Of a stretch of DNA of 6,556 nt, positions 1-5,578 are shown one piece after another. The notes beneath the pieces are model-generated. The model saw only the letters and a list, made by a program, of their open reading frames with translations, did no database searches and was not told the origin of the DNA. Numbering within the stretch: position 1 is the stretch's first letter; every line of letters starts with the position of its first letter. The DNA comes from Alphaproteobacteria bacterium (lineage in GTDB: Bacteria; Pseudomonadota; Alphaproteobacteria; Sphingomonadales; Sphingomonadaceae), in assembly GCA_018970965.1 (NCBI GenBank), contig JAGWVG010000102.1, forward strand, positions 1 to 6,556, given 5' to 3'. Made by a program: the position numbers and the translations under genes.

Positions 1-429
1 GGCCTGCAAACGCGCACGGGATGTGAATTGACGGGCCAACCCGCATTAGCTGCGCGTGCCGTGCGGATTGATCGGCGCAATTGGCTTGCATTGCTGCCGT
101 GCAGCTTCGGGTCATATAATATGGTGACGTCACCCGTGCTGATCAGCGGCTCGGGCAAAGGCCGCCGGATGAAGCCTGCCGAATTTGATTTTGGCCCTGG
201 CTTTAGCCAAGCCGATGGCATCCCCCTGCTCTCCAATGCAACATGGGATGCCGAAAAGGGGGAGCTGGCGAGCTTTAACAAAGGCCGCGGCTTGGGCGAT
301 TGCGGGACGGCTGAAACCTATGTCTGGGATGGACGGCGTTTCCGCCTGACCTATCAGATAGCCATGGCAGAATGCCGCGGCGTTCTGGATTGGATCCCGA
401 TTTGGCGGGCCAATGTCACCCGCCGATAA
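1..429 (+). CDS. DUF1176 family protein, C-terminal part (5' end outside window)
   Basis: The reading frame is open from the first base and ends at TAA 427-429, giving 142 visible residues, so the true start lies upstream of the window. TTG and ATG codons inside it are not convincing starts. The C-terminal part has the look of DUF1176: a segment GRGLGDCGTAETYVWDG, then RFRLTYQIAMAECRG and a Trp-rich end (WIPIWRA). The two cysteines in that segment (in GDCG and ECRG) are conserved in the family as I remember it and could form a disulfide. Family members are usually about 340 residues with an N-terminal signal peptide and are predicted to be secreted or periplasmic; their function is unknown. 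The signal peptide, if present, is off the window. The gene converges with the cobalamin adenosyltransferase gene, with only 9 bases between the two stop codons. Family assignment is fairly confident; no function can be given. Confidence 0.8.
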   Translation, partial: GLQTRTGCELTGQPALAARAVRIDRRNWLALLPCSFGSYNMVTSPVLISGSGKGRRMKPAEFDFGPGFSQADGIPLLSNATWDAEKGELASFNKGRGLGDCGTAETYVWDGRRFRLTYQIAMAECRGVLDWIPIWRANVTRR

Positions 430-438
430 GGCCTTGGA

Positions 439-1005
439 TTAGCGCGAGGCGCCCGGCTTCCACAGAATATCGCCGGCGCCCTTGGCATTGGCATAACGCG
501 CGGCAACAAACAGCCAATCAGACAAACGGTTGACGTAACGTTGGGCTTCCGGGTTAACGGCGACATCGCGGCGCGCGGCAACCATTGTGCGCTCTGCGCG
601 CCGGGCAATTGTGCGGGCCATATGCAGGCTTGCCGCCAAGCCAGTGCCCCCGGGGAGAATGAAGCTGGTGAGCGGCGCCATTTCAGCATTCATCGCATCA
701 ATTTCTGCCTCTAAACGCGAAACTTGGGCGGGTACGATGCGCAACACCATGTCTGACGGAGCAAAATCATCGCCCGGTGTCGCCAAATCTGCACCCAGAT
801 CAAACAGATCATTCTGAATGGTGCGCAGCGCCCCGAGCATAGGCTCTGCAGCATGAAGCGCAGCAAGGCCAACCGCGCTGTTCAGCTCATCCACATCGCC
901 AATCGCGGCCATGCGCGGCGCGTCTTTGGCGGTACGACTGCCATCCACCAAGCCAGTGGTGCCATCATCCCCCGTGCGGGTATAAATTTTAGTCAGCTTA
1001 ACCAA
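439..1005 (-). CDS. PduO-type cob(I)alamin adenosyltransferase (ATP:corrinoid adenosyltransferase)
   Basis: This 188-residue cytoplasmic enzyme should transfer the 5'-deoxyadenosyl group of ATP to reduced cob(I)alamin, making coenzyme B12. It has the full set of PduO/MMAB signatures: the N-terminal ATP-binding stretch TRTGDDGTTGL (about residues 9-19), FILPGG (115-120), the RTIARRAERT helix with the ATP- and substrate-binding arginines and Glu (about 131-140), and NRLSDWLF (159-166) near the C-terminus. Length is normal for the family. I chose the TTG at 1005-1003 because it gives MVKLTKIYTRTGDDG, the usual family N-terminus; no ATG is available. A TTG at 1026 would add seven unlikely residues and overlap the upstream gene. 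The start is 4 bases after the TAA of the HIG1-type gene, with only weak purine tracts (GGGG, AAGG) ahead, suggesting coupled translation. The product probably serves methylmalonyl-CoA mutase or another B12-dependent enzyme, using salvaged corrinoid (inference). It is often labelled cobO or pduO in databases; it is PduO-type, not CobA/CobO-type. Confidence 0.95.
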   Translation of the reverse strand: MVKLTKIYTRTGDDGTTGLVDGSRTAKDAPRMAAIGDVDELNSAVGLAALHAAEPMLGALRTIQNDLFDLGADLATPGDDFAPSDMVLRIVPAQVSRLEAEIDAMNAEMAPLTSFILPGGTGLAASLHMARTIARRAERTMVAARRDVAVNPEAQRYVNRLSDWLFVAARYANAKGAGDILWKPGASR

Positions 1006-1009
1006 GGCC

Positions 1010-1243
1010 TTAGCCCCGGGCAGCAAACAGCAAGATCACCACGATGATAATTGCAACCGCTTGAAACATCACGCGCTGCATCATGGCTTTATTTTGCTTC
1101 TTGCTCGACTCACTGGGGCCGGAACCTGCGTTTTTCAGGTCTTCTTCCGTGGTCTTCAAAAAAGCGATGACGCCGCGAATGAGCGCGACCAAAGTGGCCA
1201 GCATCGCGGCAACGAGGATGAGGATAAGAACAAGATTTCCCAT
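1010..1243 (-). CDS. Two-transmembrane HIG1-domain-type protein
   Basis: A 77-residue membrane protein: TM helix 1 at about residues 3-27, a polar loop (KTTEEDLKNAGSGPSESSKKQNK), then MMQRVMFQAVAIIIVVILL leading into TM helix 2 at about 57-75. This hairpin with an RVxFQ motif before the second helix matches small bacterial HIG1 proteins, relatives of mitochondrial Rcf1/HIGD, which bind and stabilise cytochrome oxidase; the respiratory role here is inferred from the family. The fuller mitochondrial-type motif (Q/I)X3(R/H)XRX3Q is only partly kept: the Arg and final Gln are present, but Met stands where Arg/His is expected. Two ATG starts are possible. ATG 1243 places the helix at the N-terminus as in homologues but has GAGG only 3 bases upstream. 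ATG 1255 adds MSRP and has a G-rich tract about 8 bases upstream. The gene lies between gluQ (80 bases upstream) and the adenosyltransferase gene (4 bases downstream). Confidence 0.8.
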   Translation of the reverse strand: MGNLVLILILVAAMLATLVALIRGVIAFLKTTEEDLKNAGSGPSESSKKQNKAMMQRVMFQAVAIIIVVILLFAARG

Positions 1244-1323
1244 GGGCCTCGACATAGACCCATCCCCCGCTGGCGCAAAGGGTTTTCCGCCGCGCCTAAT
1301 CCAAAGCGCGTAATGGCAGCGCG

Positions 1324-2166
1324 TTACCCAGCAAAACGATAGCCCGGTGGCAGCGCGCCCCGCCTGAGGCCCGCAACCAATGCGATGGGATCAGCCCCCC
1401 GCGCCTGCAAATCAGCCAGGGTTTCAGAATTGCGGCGTTTGGCCAAACGCTCCCCACCCGCGTCTAAAATCAGGCGGTGGTGGTGATAGAGCGGCACGGG
1501 CAAGCCAAGCAGCGCTTGTAAAAGCCGATGAATATGGGTCGCTTCAAATAAGTCCTGACCGCGCACAACATCTGTCACGCCTTGCGCGGCATCATCAACG
1601 ACAACCGCAATGTGATAGCTTGTCCCTGCATCTTTTCGGGCGATGACAACATCGCCCAGCAGCTCTGGCTGCGCCATGATACGGCCCGCCTGCTGATCGT
1701 GCCAATATAAGGCGCCCATTTGGCGATGCGCCGCGGCGCAATCCAATCTCCAGCAAAAGGGCCGCCCATCACCAGGGTCGGCACGCCCGCGACAGGTGCC
1801 AGGGTAAAGCGGCTGATCTCCCTGCGGCGCACCCGCTGCGGCCGCAATTTCAGCCCGTGTACACCAGCATTTATACGCAAGACCACGGGCAATCAGTTGC
1901 TCCAATGCAGCCTGATAGGCCGCCCTCCGAGTCGATTGCAGCAACACGGGCTGTTCCCAATCCAGGCCCAGCCAAGCCAGGTCTGCAAAAATTCTATCCA
2001 CAAATTCTGGGCGGCAGCGCGTTTCATCAATATCCTCAATACGCAGCACAAATGCTCCGCCCTGCGCGCACGCCAAATCCTGCGCCAAAAGCGCGGAATA
2101 GGCATGGCCCAGATGCAGCCGCCCGGTTGGGCTGGGCGCGAAGCGAGAGACGCAATTAGGTGTCAC
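1324..2166 (-). CDS. gluQ: Glutamyl-Q tRNA(Asp) synthetase (GluQRS)
   Basis: This 280-residue paralogue of the glutamyl-tRNA synthetase catalytic domain activates glutamate and attaches it to queuosine at position 34 of tRNA(Asp). The Rossmann core is clear: RFAPSPTG (8-15), the HIGH-type motif HLGH (18-21), the RIEDID strand (42-47), the zinc-site cysteines CWC (100-102) with YPGTC (Tyr121, Cys125), HIAVVVDD (185-192), RGQDL (202-206) and the KMSKS-type loop LAKRR (241-245). The protein stops soon afterwards, so it lacks the anticodon-binding domain of full GluRS, which is the diagnostic difference. I chose GTG at 2166 because it gives a short N-terminus before RFAPSPTG, as in E. coli GluQRS. 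The frame stays open upstream, and TTG at 2184 or 2214 are alternatives that no ribosome-binding site favours. It is the first gene of the minus-strand group gluQ-HIG1-adenosyltransferase and diverges from the HNH gene. E. coli gluQ instead follows dksA. Confidence 0.94.
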   Translation of the reverse strand: MTPNCVSRFAPSPTGRLHLGHAYSALLAQDLACAQGGAFVLRIEDIDETRCRPEFVDRIFADLAWLGLDWEQPVLLQSTRRAAYQAALEQLIARGLAYKCWCTRAEIAAAAGAPQGDQPLYPGTCRGRADPGDGRPFCWRLDCAAAHRQMGALYWHDQQAGRIMAQPELLGDVVIARKDAGTSYHIAVVVDDAAQGVTDVVRGQDLFEATHIHRLLQALLGLPVPLYHHHRLILDAGGERLAKRRNSETLADLQARGADPIALVAGLRRGALPPGYRFAG

Positions 2167-2178
2167 GACGGGACTTGA

Positions 2179-2194
2179 CCCCAAGATATTGTAG
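2179..2194. promoter_or_regulatory. NrdR-box-like palindromic motif
   Basis: CAAGATATTG at 2182-2191 matches the core of the remembered NrdR-box consensus (CwAtATaTwG) at 9 of 10 positions; the flanks match poorly. NrdR represses ribonucleotide reductase genes and usually binds two boxes about 30 bases apart. A possible partner, CAATCTTTTC at 2212-2221, begins 30 bases downstream but is clearly weaker. The motif overlaps the gluQ -10 candidate and follows directly on the TTGACC element facing the HNH gene. It could equally be an AT-rich promoter element with chance symmetry. Confidence 0.25.
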
Positions 2195-2215
2195 ATGCAG
2201 TCATAGTCCTGCAAT
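2194..2215. repeat. Short imperfect inverted repeat in the divergent promoter region
   Basis: TGCAG (2196-2200) and CTGCA (2209-2213) are perfect inverted arms separated by the 8 bases TCATAGTC. The symmetry extends outward (GA on the left, TC on the right) if one A is allowed to bulge. It may be an operator half-site pair or a short mRNA hairpin. There is no downstream T-tract, so it is not a terminator. Arms this short can arise by chance. Confidence 0.3.
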
Positions 2216-2261
2216 CTTTTCGGGGAAAGAAGAGGTTGTTGAAAGGGGACTGAGGCCGCTC

Positions 2262-2828
2262 ATGTATCATCCCGATCTGCTTCGCCATCCGGACAGTTGC
2301 CCGGCTTTGGTGCTGAACGCTGATTATACACCTTTATCCTATTATCCGCTTTCGCTCTGGCCTTGGCAGACAGCTGTCAAAGCCATGTTCCTCAACCGAG
2401 TGGATGTTGTCGCGCATTATGAGCGCGAAGTGCGAAGTCCCACCGCGCGGCTCCAACTCCCTTCGGTGATCGCGCTCAAACAATATGTCAAACCCTCCTC
2501 TCACCCAGCTTTTACGCGGTTCAATCTTTTCCTTCGGGATCGCTTTCAGTGCCAATATTGTGGCTCCCCCCAAGATCTTACCTTTGATCACGTCGTCCCC
2601 CGATCTCAGGGCGGCCGCACCACTTGGGAAAATGTCGCCACGGCCTGCGCGCCCTGCAATCTTCGCAAAGGCGGACGCACTCCGAAGGAAGCGGGCATCA
2701 GCCTGATGCAAACACCCTACCGGCCCACAACGTGGGATTTGCAGGATCATGGCCGCGCTTACCCCCCCAATTATCTGCATGAGAGCTGGCGGGATTGGCT
2801 TTATTGGGACATCGAACTGATGGCCTAG
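2262..2828 (+). CDS. HNH endonuclease family protein
   Basis: A 188-residue cytoplasmic protein with a clear zinc-bound HNH (beta-beta-alpha metal) nuclease module: CQYC (Cys97, Cys100), Asp109-His110 in DHVVPRSQGG, Asn124 in TWENV, and CAPCN (Cys129, Cys132, Asn133). The two CxxC pairs bind the structural zinc, His110 is the presumed general base, and Asn124 is the expected second motif residue. The N-terminal third (VLNADYTPLSYYPL, then LPSVIALKQYV) is typical of a free-standing, chromosomally conserved HNH family found in many Alphaproteobacteria and Cyanobacteria. Its cellular substrate is not known to me. No homing-intron, toxin-immunity or restriction partner lies nearby, so a mobile or defence role is not supported. 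ATG 2262 is chosen because GAGG sits 6 bases upstream and the family begins close to this point; the frame upstream is open but unlike the family. All nuclease residues are present, so it is probably active. It diverges from gluQ and converges with der. Confidence 0.9.
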   Translation: MYHPDLLRHPDSCPALVLNADYTPLSYYPLSLWPWQTAVKAMFLNRVDVVAHYEREVRSPTARLQLPSVIALKQYVKPSSHPAFTRFNLFLRDRFQCQYCGSPQDLTFDHVVPRSQGGRTTWENVATACAPCNLRKGGRTPKEAGISLMQTPYRPTTWDLQDHGRAYPPNYLHESWRDWLYWDIELMA

Positions 2829-2850
2829 GGCCTAGTATTCGGCCGACCGG
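2829..2850. terminator. Possible weak terminator between convergent HNH and der genes
   Basis: Only 22 bases separate the two stop codons. On the plus strand GGCC-GACC-GGCT (2841-2852, running into the der stop) can form a four-pair stem with a four-base loop, followed by the T-rich ATTTCTTATC. GGCC-TAG-GGCC (2822-2832) is a second tiny palindrome overlapping the HNH stop. Both stems are short, so termination here is plausible from position but weak from sequence. Confidence 0.25.
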
Positions 2851-4221
2851 CTATTTCTTATCATAAGGGTTGCGGCCGCCACGCAGCGTGAGCCGCACCG
2901 GGACTGCGCCAAAGCCCAGCTCTTTGCGAATGCCATTCACCAGATAGCGGCGATAGCTCTCAGGCAAGTCATCCACGCGATTGCCAAACACGACAAAGCT
3001 CGGCGGGCGAGATTTGATTTGCGTCACATAACGCAGCTTGATGCGCTTGCCACCCGGAGCCGGCGGCGGGTTCTTGGTCAGCGCTGATTCAAACCAACGA
3101 TTGAGCTGGCCTGTCGGGACACGCTTGCTCCATGCACTCCGCACTTCAAAGGCAACCTCAAGAAGCTGGTCGATCCCTTTGCCCGAAAAGGCCGAGAGGG
3201 TTAGCAGCGGAACCCCTTTAACTTGGGCAAAACCCTCATCAAGCGCAGCGCGCACGCCTTGGAACAGCGCGCTGCCATTTTCCACCGTATCCCATTTGTT
3301 GAGCGCGATAATCATCGCACGCCCCTCAGCAAAAATCTGGTCGGCAATGCGCAAATCCTGCGCTTCCAATCCGCGCGTCGCATCAAGCAAAAGCACGACG
3401 ACTTCGGCAAAATCAATCGCGCGCTGCGTATCGGCAGCTGACAGCTTTTCCAGCTTATCATCCACCTTAGCCCGCCGCCGCAGCCCTGCCGTATCAATCA
3501 GCCGCACGGGCCGATCATTCCACGACCAATCGATGCTGATGGAATCGCGGGTAATTCCAGCTTCAGGGCCCGTAATCATCCGATCTTCGCCCAGCATCCG
3601 ATTAACAAGCGTGGATTTACCGGCATTGGGACGGCCCACAATTGCGAGCTTCAGCGGCGCGCGATTAAGCGCCTCTTCATCCTCTTCCTCAATCTCTTCT
3701 TCAAATGCCTCTTCGTCGCGCTCGACATAGGGCAGAAGTTCTTGGAACAAATCGTCCATCCCTTCGCCATGCTCGGCACTGAAGGGAATGGGATCACCCA
3801 AGCCCAGCGAATAGGCGTCTAAAATACCCGGCTGTCCGGCACGGCCCTCGGCCTTGTTCGCAAGCAAAACAATGGGCGTGGAAAGACTGCGCAGCCAATT
3901 GGCAATTTCTTGATCCAGCGGCGTGATGCCCGCGCGGGAATCGACAACAAACAGCGCCACATCGGCTTGCTCAGCCGCCGCCTCGGTTTGCGCACGCATC
4001 CGCCCGGGAAGCGTCTGCGCGTCTTCATCCTCAAAGCCGGCGGTATCGACAATGCGGAACTCAAGCCCCAGCAAATTGGCCTCACCCTCGCGCCGATCGC
4101 GCGTTACGCCGGGCCGGTCATCGACAAGCGCCAAGCGTTTGCCGACCAATCGGTTGAACAAGGTGGATTTGCCAACATTTGGCCGCCCGATAATGGCGAC
4201 CACGGGGAGCGCGGAGGCCAT
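2851..4221 (-). CDS. der: Ribosome-assembly GTPase Der (EngA)
   Basis: A 456-residue protein with the family's unique tandem GTPase domains, needed for 50S subunit maturation. Domain 1 has GRPNVGKS (12-19), switch I around PGVTRDR (37-43), DTAG (59-62) and NKAE (122-125, a usual variant of NKxD). Domain 2 has GRPNAGKS (196-203), AGITRD (221-226), DTAG (243-246) and NKWD (308-311). The C-terminal KH-like domain (about 365-450) contains the RYVTQ, PPSFVVFGN and LPESYRRYL signatures and ends in NPYDKK. A Glu/Asp-rich linker (about 168-183) joins the two G domains; this linker is variable in the family. The ATG at 4221 is supported by AGGAGG at 4235-4230, 8 bases upstream, which shares bases with the TGA stop of bamB. 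The gap to bamB is 13 bases, so der is very likely co-transcribed and perhaps translationally coupled. Length and motifs are complete; probably essential, from knowledge of other bacteria. Confidence 0.98.
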   Translation of the reverse strand: MASALPVVAIIGRPNVGKSTLFNRLVGKRLALVDDRPGVTRDRREGEANLLGLEFRIVDTAGFEDEDAQTLPGRMRAQTEAAAEQADVALFVVDSRAGITPLDQEIANWLRSLSTPIVLLANKAEGRAGQPGILDAYSLGLGDPIPFSAEHGEGMDDLFQELLPYVERDEEAFEEEIEEEDEEALNRAPLKLAIVGRPNAGKSTLVNRMLGEDRMITGPEAGITRDSISIDWSWNDRPVRLIDTAGLRRRAKVDDKLEKLSAADTQRAIDFAEVVVLLLDATRGLEAQDLRIADQIFAEGRAMIIALNKWDTVENGSALFQGVRAALDEGFAQVKGVPLLTLSAFSGKGIDQLLEVAFEVRSAWSKRVPTGQLNRWFESALTKNPPPAPGGKRIKLRYVTQIKSRPPSFVVFGNRVDDLPESYRRYLVNGIRKELGFGAVPVRLTLRGGRNPYDKK

Positions 4222-4229
4222 CTTTATGG

Positions 4230-4235
4230 CCTCCT
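4230..4235 (-). promoter_or_regulatory. Shine-Dalgarno sequence of der, overlapping the bamB stop
   Basis: AGGAGG lies 8 bases upstream of the der ATG, and its first base is the last base of the bamB TGA. This strong site fixes the der start. It also means ribosomes ending bamB cover the der initiation region, a layout that favours coupled translation. Confidence 0.75.
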
Positions 4236-5578
4236 CAACGCCAGGCGGTCAGGCGACCGGCATTATCAAGGACATAAAGGGTATTGTCCGCCACAATGGG
4301 CGACAACAGGATAGAGCCGCCCGCCTTGATCTGCGATTGAACCTTGCCATCCGTTACCGAGACATTGACCAGCTGGCCGATGGAATTGCCAAGGATCAAC
4401 CGATCCCCCGCCAAAATCGGCCCTGCCCAGCTCACAGGATCTTTCTTCTTCTTTTCAACGCGGAAACGCGGCAACTGGCTGACCCAGCGGACCTTGCCGG
4501 TGCCCCGCGCAATGCACAGCAGGCGGGCATCGTCCGTCACGACGAACACCCATTCCCCCGCCACCCAAGGCGTTGAAATACCTGCCAGATTGATTTCCCA
4601 AAGGCGCTGACCCGTCACCAATTCCAGGCTGACCATGCGGCCGCCCTTACCCACCGCGAACACGCGGCCGCGGTCAATCACCGAGCTGGCATCAATGTCA
4701 GCCAAGGCGGACACCGACGTCGTCGTGCTGGTGCGCGATAGCGCATCGCCCCACAGCACTCGGCCATTTTCATAGCGATAGGCGTTCAATTCTCCCGAGG
4801 AGAAGCCCGCGACAATCGTCCCCTGCCCAATTGACGGCGCACCAACGCCAAAGACGCCCGTGAGTTCAGTTGCGCCAGATTCCTGCCACTCAACCGATCC
4901 ATCACTTTCTTTCAGCGCGAAGATCTGATTGTCAGCCGTCATCACATAGATGTTGCCAAGCCCAATTGAAGGTGCGCCGCGCAGCGGGCCTGCGGGCCGC
5001 TTCTTCCAGATCACGCTGCCATCGCTGACCTTCAACGCAGCCACATCGCCCAAGCCGTTGGTTGCGTAAAGCACATCCCCATCGACGCTAACACCACCGC
5101 CCCAGCCTGCCTTGCGATCCTTCCCCGTTGTTCCAAACGAAACGACCCATATCACCGCGCCAGATTTGGCATCAAAGGCATGAATGCGCGCCTCAGTATC
5201 CATCACATACAGCTTGCCATCGGCGACAACGGGTGCAGCGGCGAGGCGCTGCTTGGCGTTAGAGCCTGCAATATTCGCGCGCCAAACGGGGCCAAGCGAT
5301 GTGCCCAGTGCGGGATGCTCCATCGACTTGGAGGCATTGCCACCCGGCTGCGCCCAAGCAGAATTTGGCTGCGCCGGGGGCAATAGCACATCAGTTGAAG
5401 CGAGCGCGGGATCAGCCTCGGCCGCAGCCTCCGACGTTAAGATGGCAACACGCTCGCCCAAAATTGGGGTGCGCGGGCGCTTTGATTTATTACCGCTAAA
5501 TGCGCCGCATGCCGAAACGGCAAGCAAAGTCGGCAGCAGGACAAGAAATTTGCCGCGTGATGAAATTGACCGGATCAT
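4235..5578 (-). CDS. bamB: Outer-membrane assembly lipoprotein BamB (PQQ-like beta-propeller)
   Basis: A 447-residue periplasmic lipoprotein predicted to scaffold BamA in the outer-membrane beta-barrel assembly complex. The N-terminus is a lipoprotein signal: basic start (MIRSISSRGK), hydrophobic stretch (about 11-23) and lipobox VSAC, with lipidation expected at Cys24. A tether of roughly 70 residues rich in Ala and Pro follows, longer than in E. coli BamB and usual for Alphaproteobacteria. The rest shows repeating PQQ-type blades, with units such as VADGKLYVMD...IHAFDAKSGAVIW, LGNIYVMTADNQIFALKESDGSVEW and VADNTLYVLDNAGRLTAW. No quinoprotein catalytic motifs are evident, which argues against a PQQ dehydrogenase. 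A Lys-rich loop (EKKKKDP, about 377-383) lies late in the propeller. ATG 5578 overlaps the stop of the upstream TPR gene by 4 bases (ATGA), with AAGGA at 5591-5587 as ribosome-binding site. The flanking yfgM-like and der genes strongly support BamB. Confidence 0.93.
   Translation of the reverse strand: MIRSISSRGKFLVLLPTLLAVSACGAFSGNKSKRPRTPILGERVAILTSEAAAEADPALASTDVLLPPAQPNSAWAQPGGNASKSMEHPALGTSLGPVWRANIAGSNAKQRLAAAPVVADGKLYVMDTEARIHAFDAKSGAVIWVVSFGTTGKDRKAGWGGGVSVDGDVLYATNGLGDVAALKVSDGSVIWKKRPAGPLRGAPSIGLGNIYVMTADNQIFALKESDGSVEWQESGATELTGVFGVGAPSIGQGTIVAGFSSGELNAYRYENGRVLWGDALSRTSTTTSVSALADIDASSVIDRGRVFAVGKGGRMVSLELVTGQRLWEINLAGISTPWVAGEWVFVVTDDARLLCIARGTGKVRWVSQLPRFRVEKKKKDPVSWAGPILAGDRLILGNSIGQLVNVSVTDGKVQSQIKAGGSILLSPIVADNTLYVLDNAGRLTAWR

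Larger units (their letters stand above)
2167..2261. promoter_or_regulatory. Divergent intergenic control region between gluQ and the HNH gene
   Basis: These 95 bases must drive both gluQ (leftward) and the HNH gene (rightward). On the minus strand TACAAT (2193-2188) is a good -10 candidate, 27 bases before the gluQ GTG by its left end, but its nearest -35 candidate, TTGCAG (2214-2209), is only 15 bases away. On the plus strand TTGACC (2175-2180) is a good -35 sequence, but I see no strong -10 at normal spacing; GTCATA and CATAGT (2200-2207) are weak. The region also contains a palindromic A/T core at 2182-2191 and an inverted repeat at 2194-2215, described separately. GAGG at 2252-2255, 6 bases before ATG 2262, is the ribosome-binding site of the HNH gene. 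Promoter positions are read by eye and are uncertain. Confidence 0.45.

Noticed and set aside
28..30. TTG as a start of the DUF1176 gene
   Set aside because: The frame is open back to base 1 and the visible protein is only the C-terminal part of a longer family, so the gene begins outside the window.
433..446. CTTGGATTAG-type sequence seen again on the minus strand near 1290-1305 as a dispersed repeat
   Set aside because: The shared core is about ten bases and the flanks diverge; chance similarity in GC-rich sequence is sufficient.
1244..1323. Terminator or small RNA between gluQ and the HIG1-type gene
   Set aside because: Only a four-pair CGCG stem (around 1305-1323) and no T-tract; a promoter is possible but no -35/-10 pair stands out, so I do not call one.
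1720..2178. Plus-strand reading frame (152 codons) opposite gluQ
   Set aside because: Composition is that of a shadow of gluQ; no motif, and it ends inside the divergent control region.
2334..2780. Minus-strand reading frame (148 codons) opposite the HNH gene
   Set aside because: The plus-strand HNH frame has conserved zinc and catalytic residues; the opposite frame has none.
3038..3730. Long plus-strand reading frame (230 codons) opposite der
   Set aside because: Ser/Arg-rich translation without family signatures, lying fully antisense to the clear der gene; a by-product of GC-biased codon positions.
4441..4456. A/G-rich run in bamB (Lys-rich EKKKK) as a programmed frameshift site
   Set aside because: The bamB frame continues intact on both sides with propeller repeats, and no alternative product frame or stimulatory structure is evident.
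3923..4576. Plus-strand reading frame (217 codons) spanning the der-bamB junction
   Set aside because: Antisense to two well-supported genes, low-complexity composition, no recognisable domain or ribosome-binding site.
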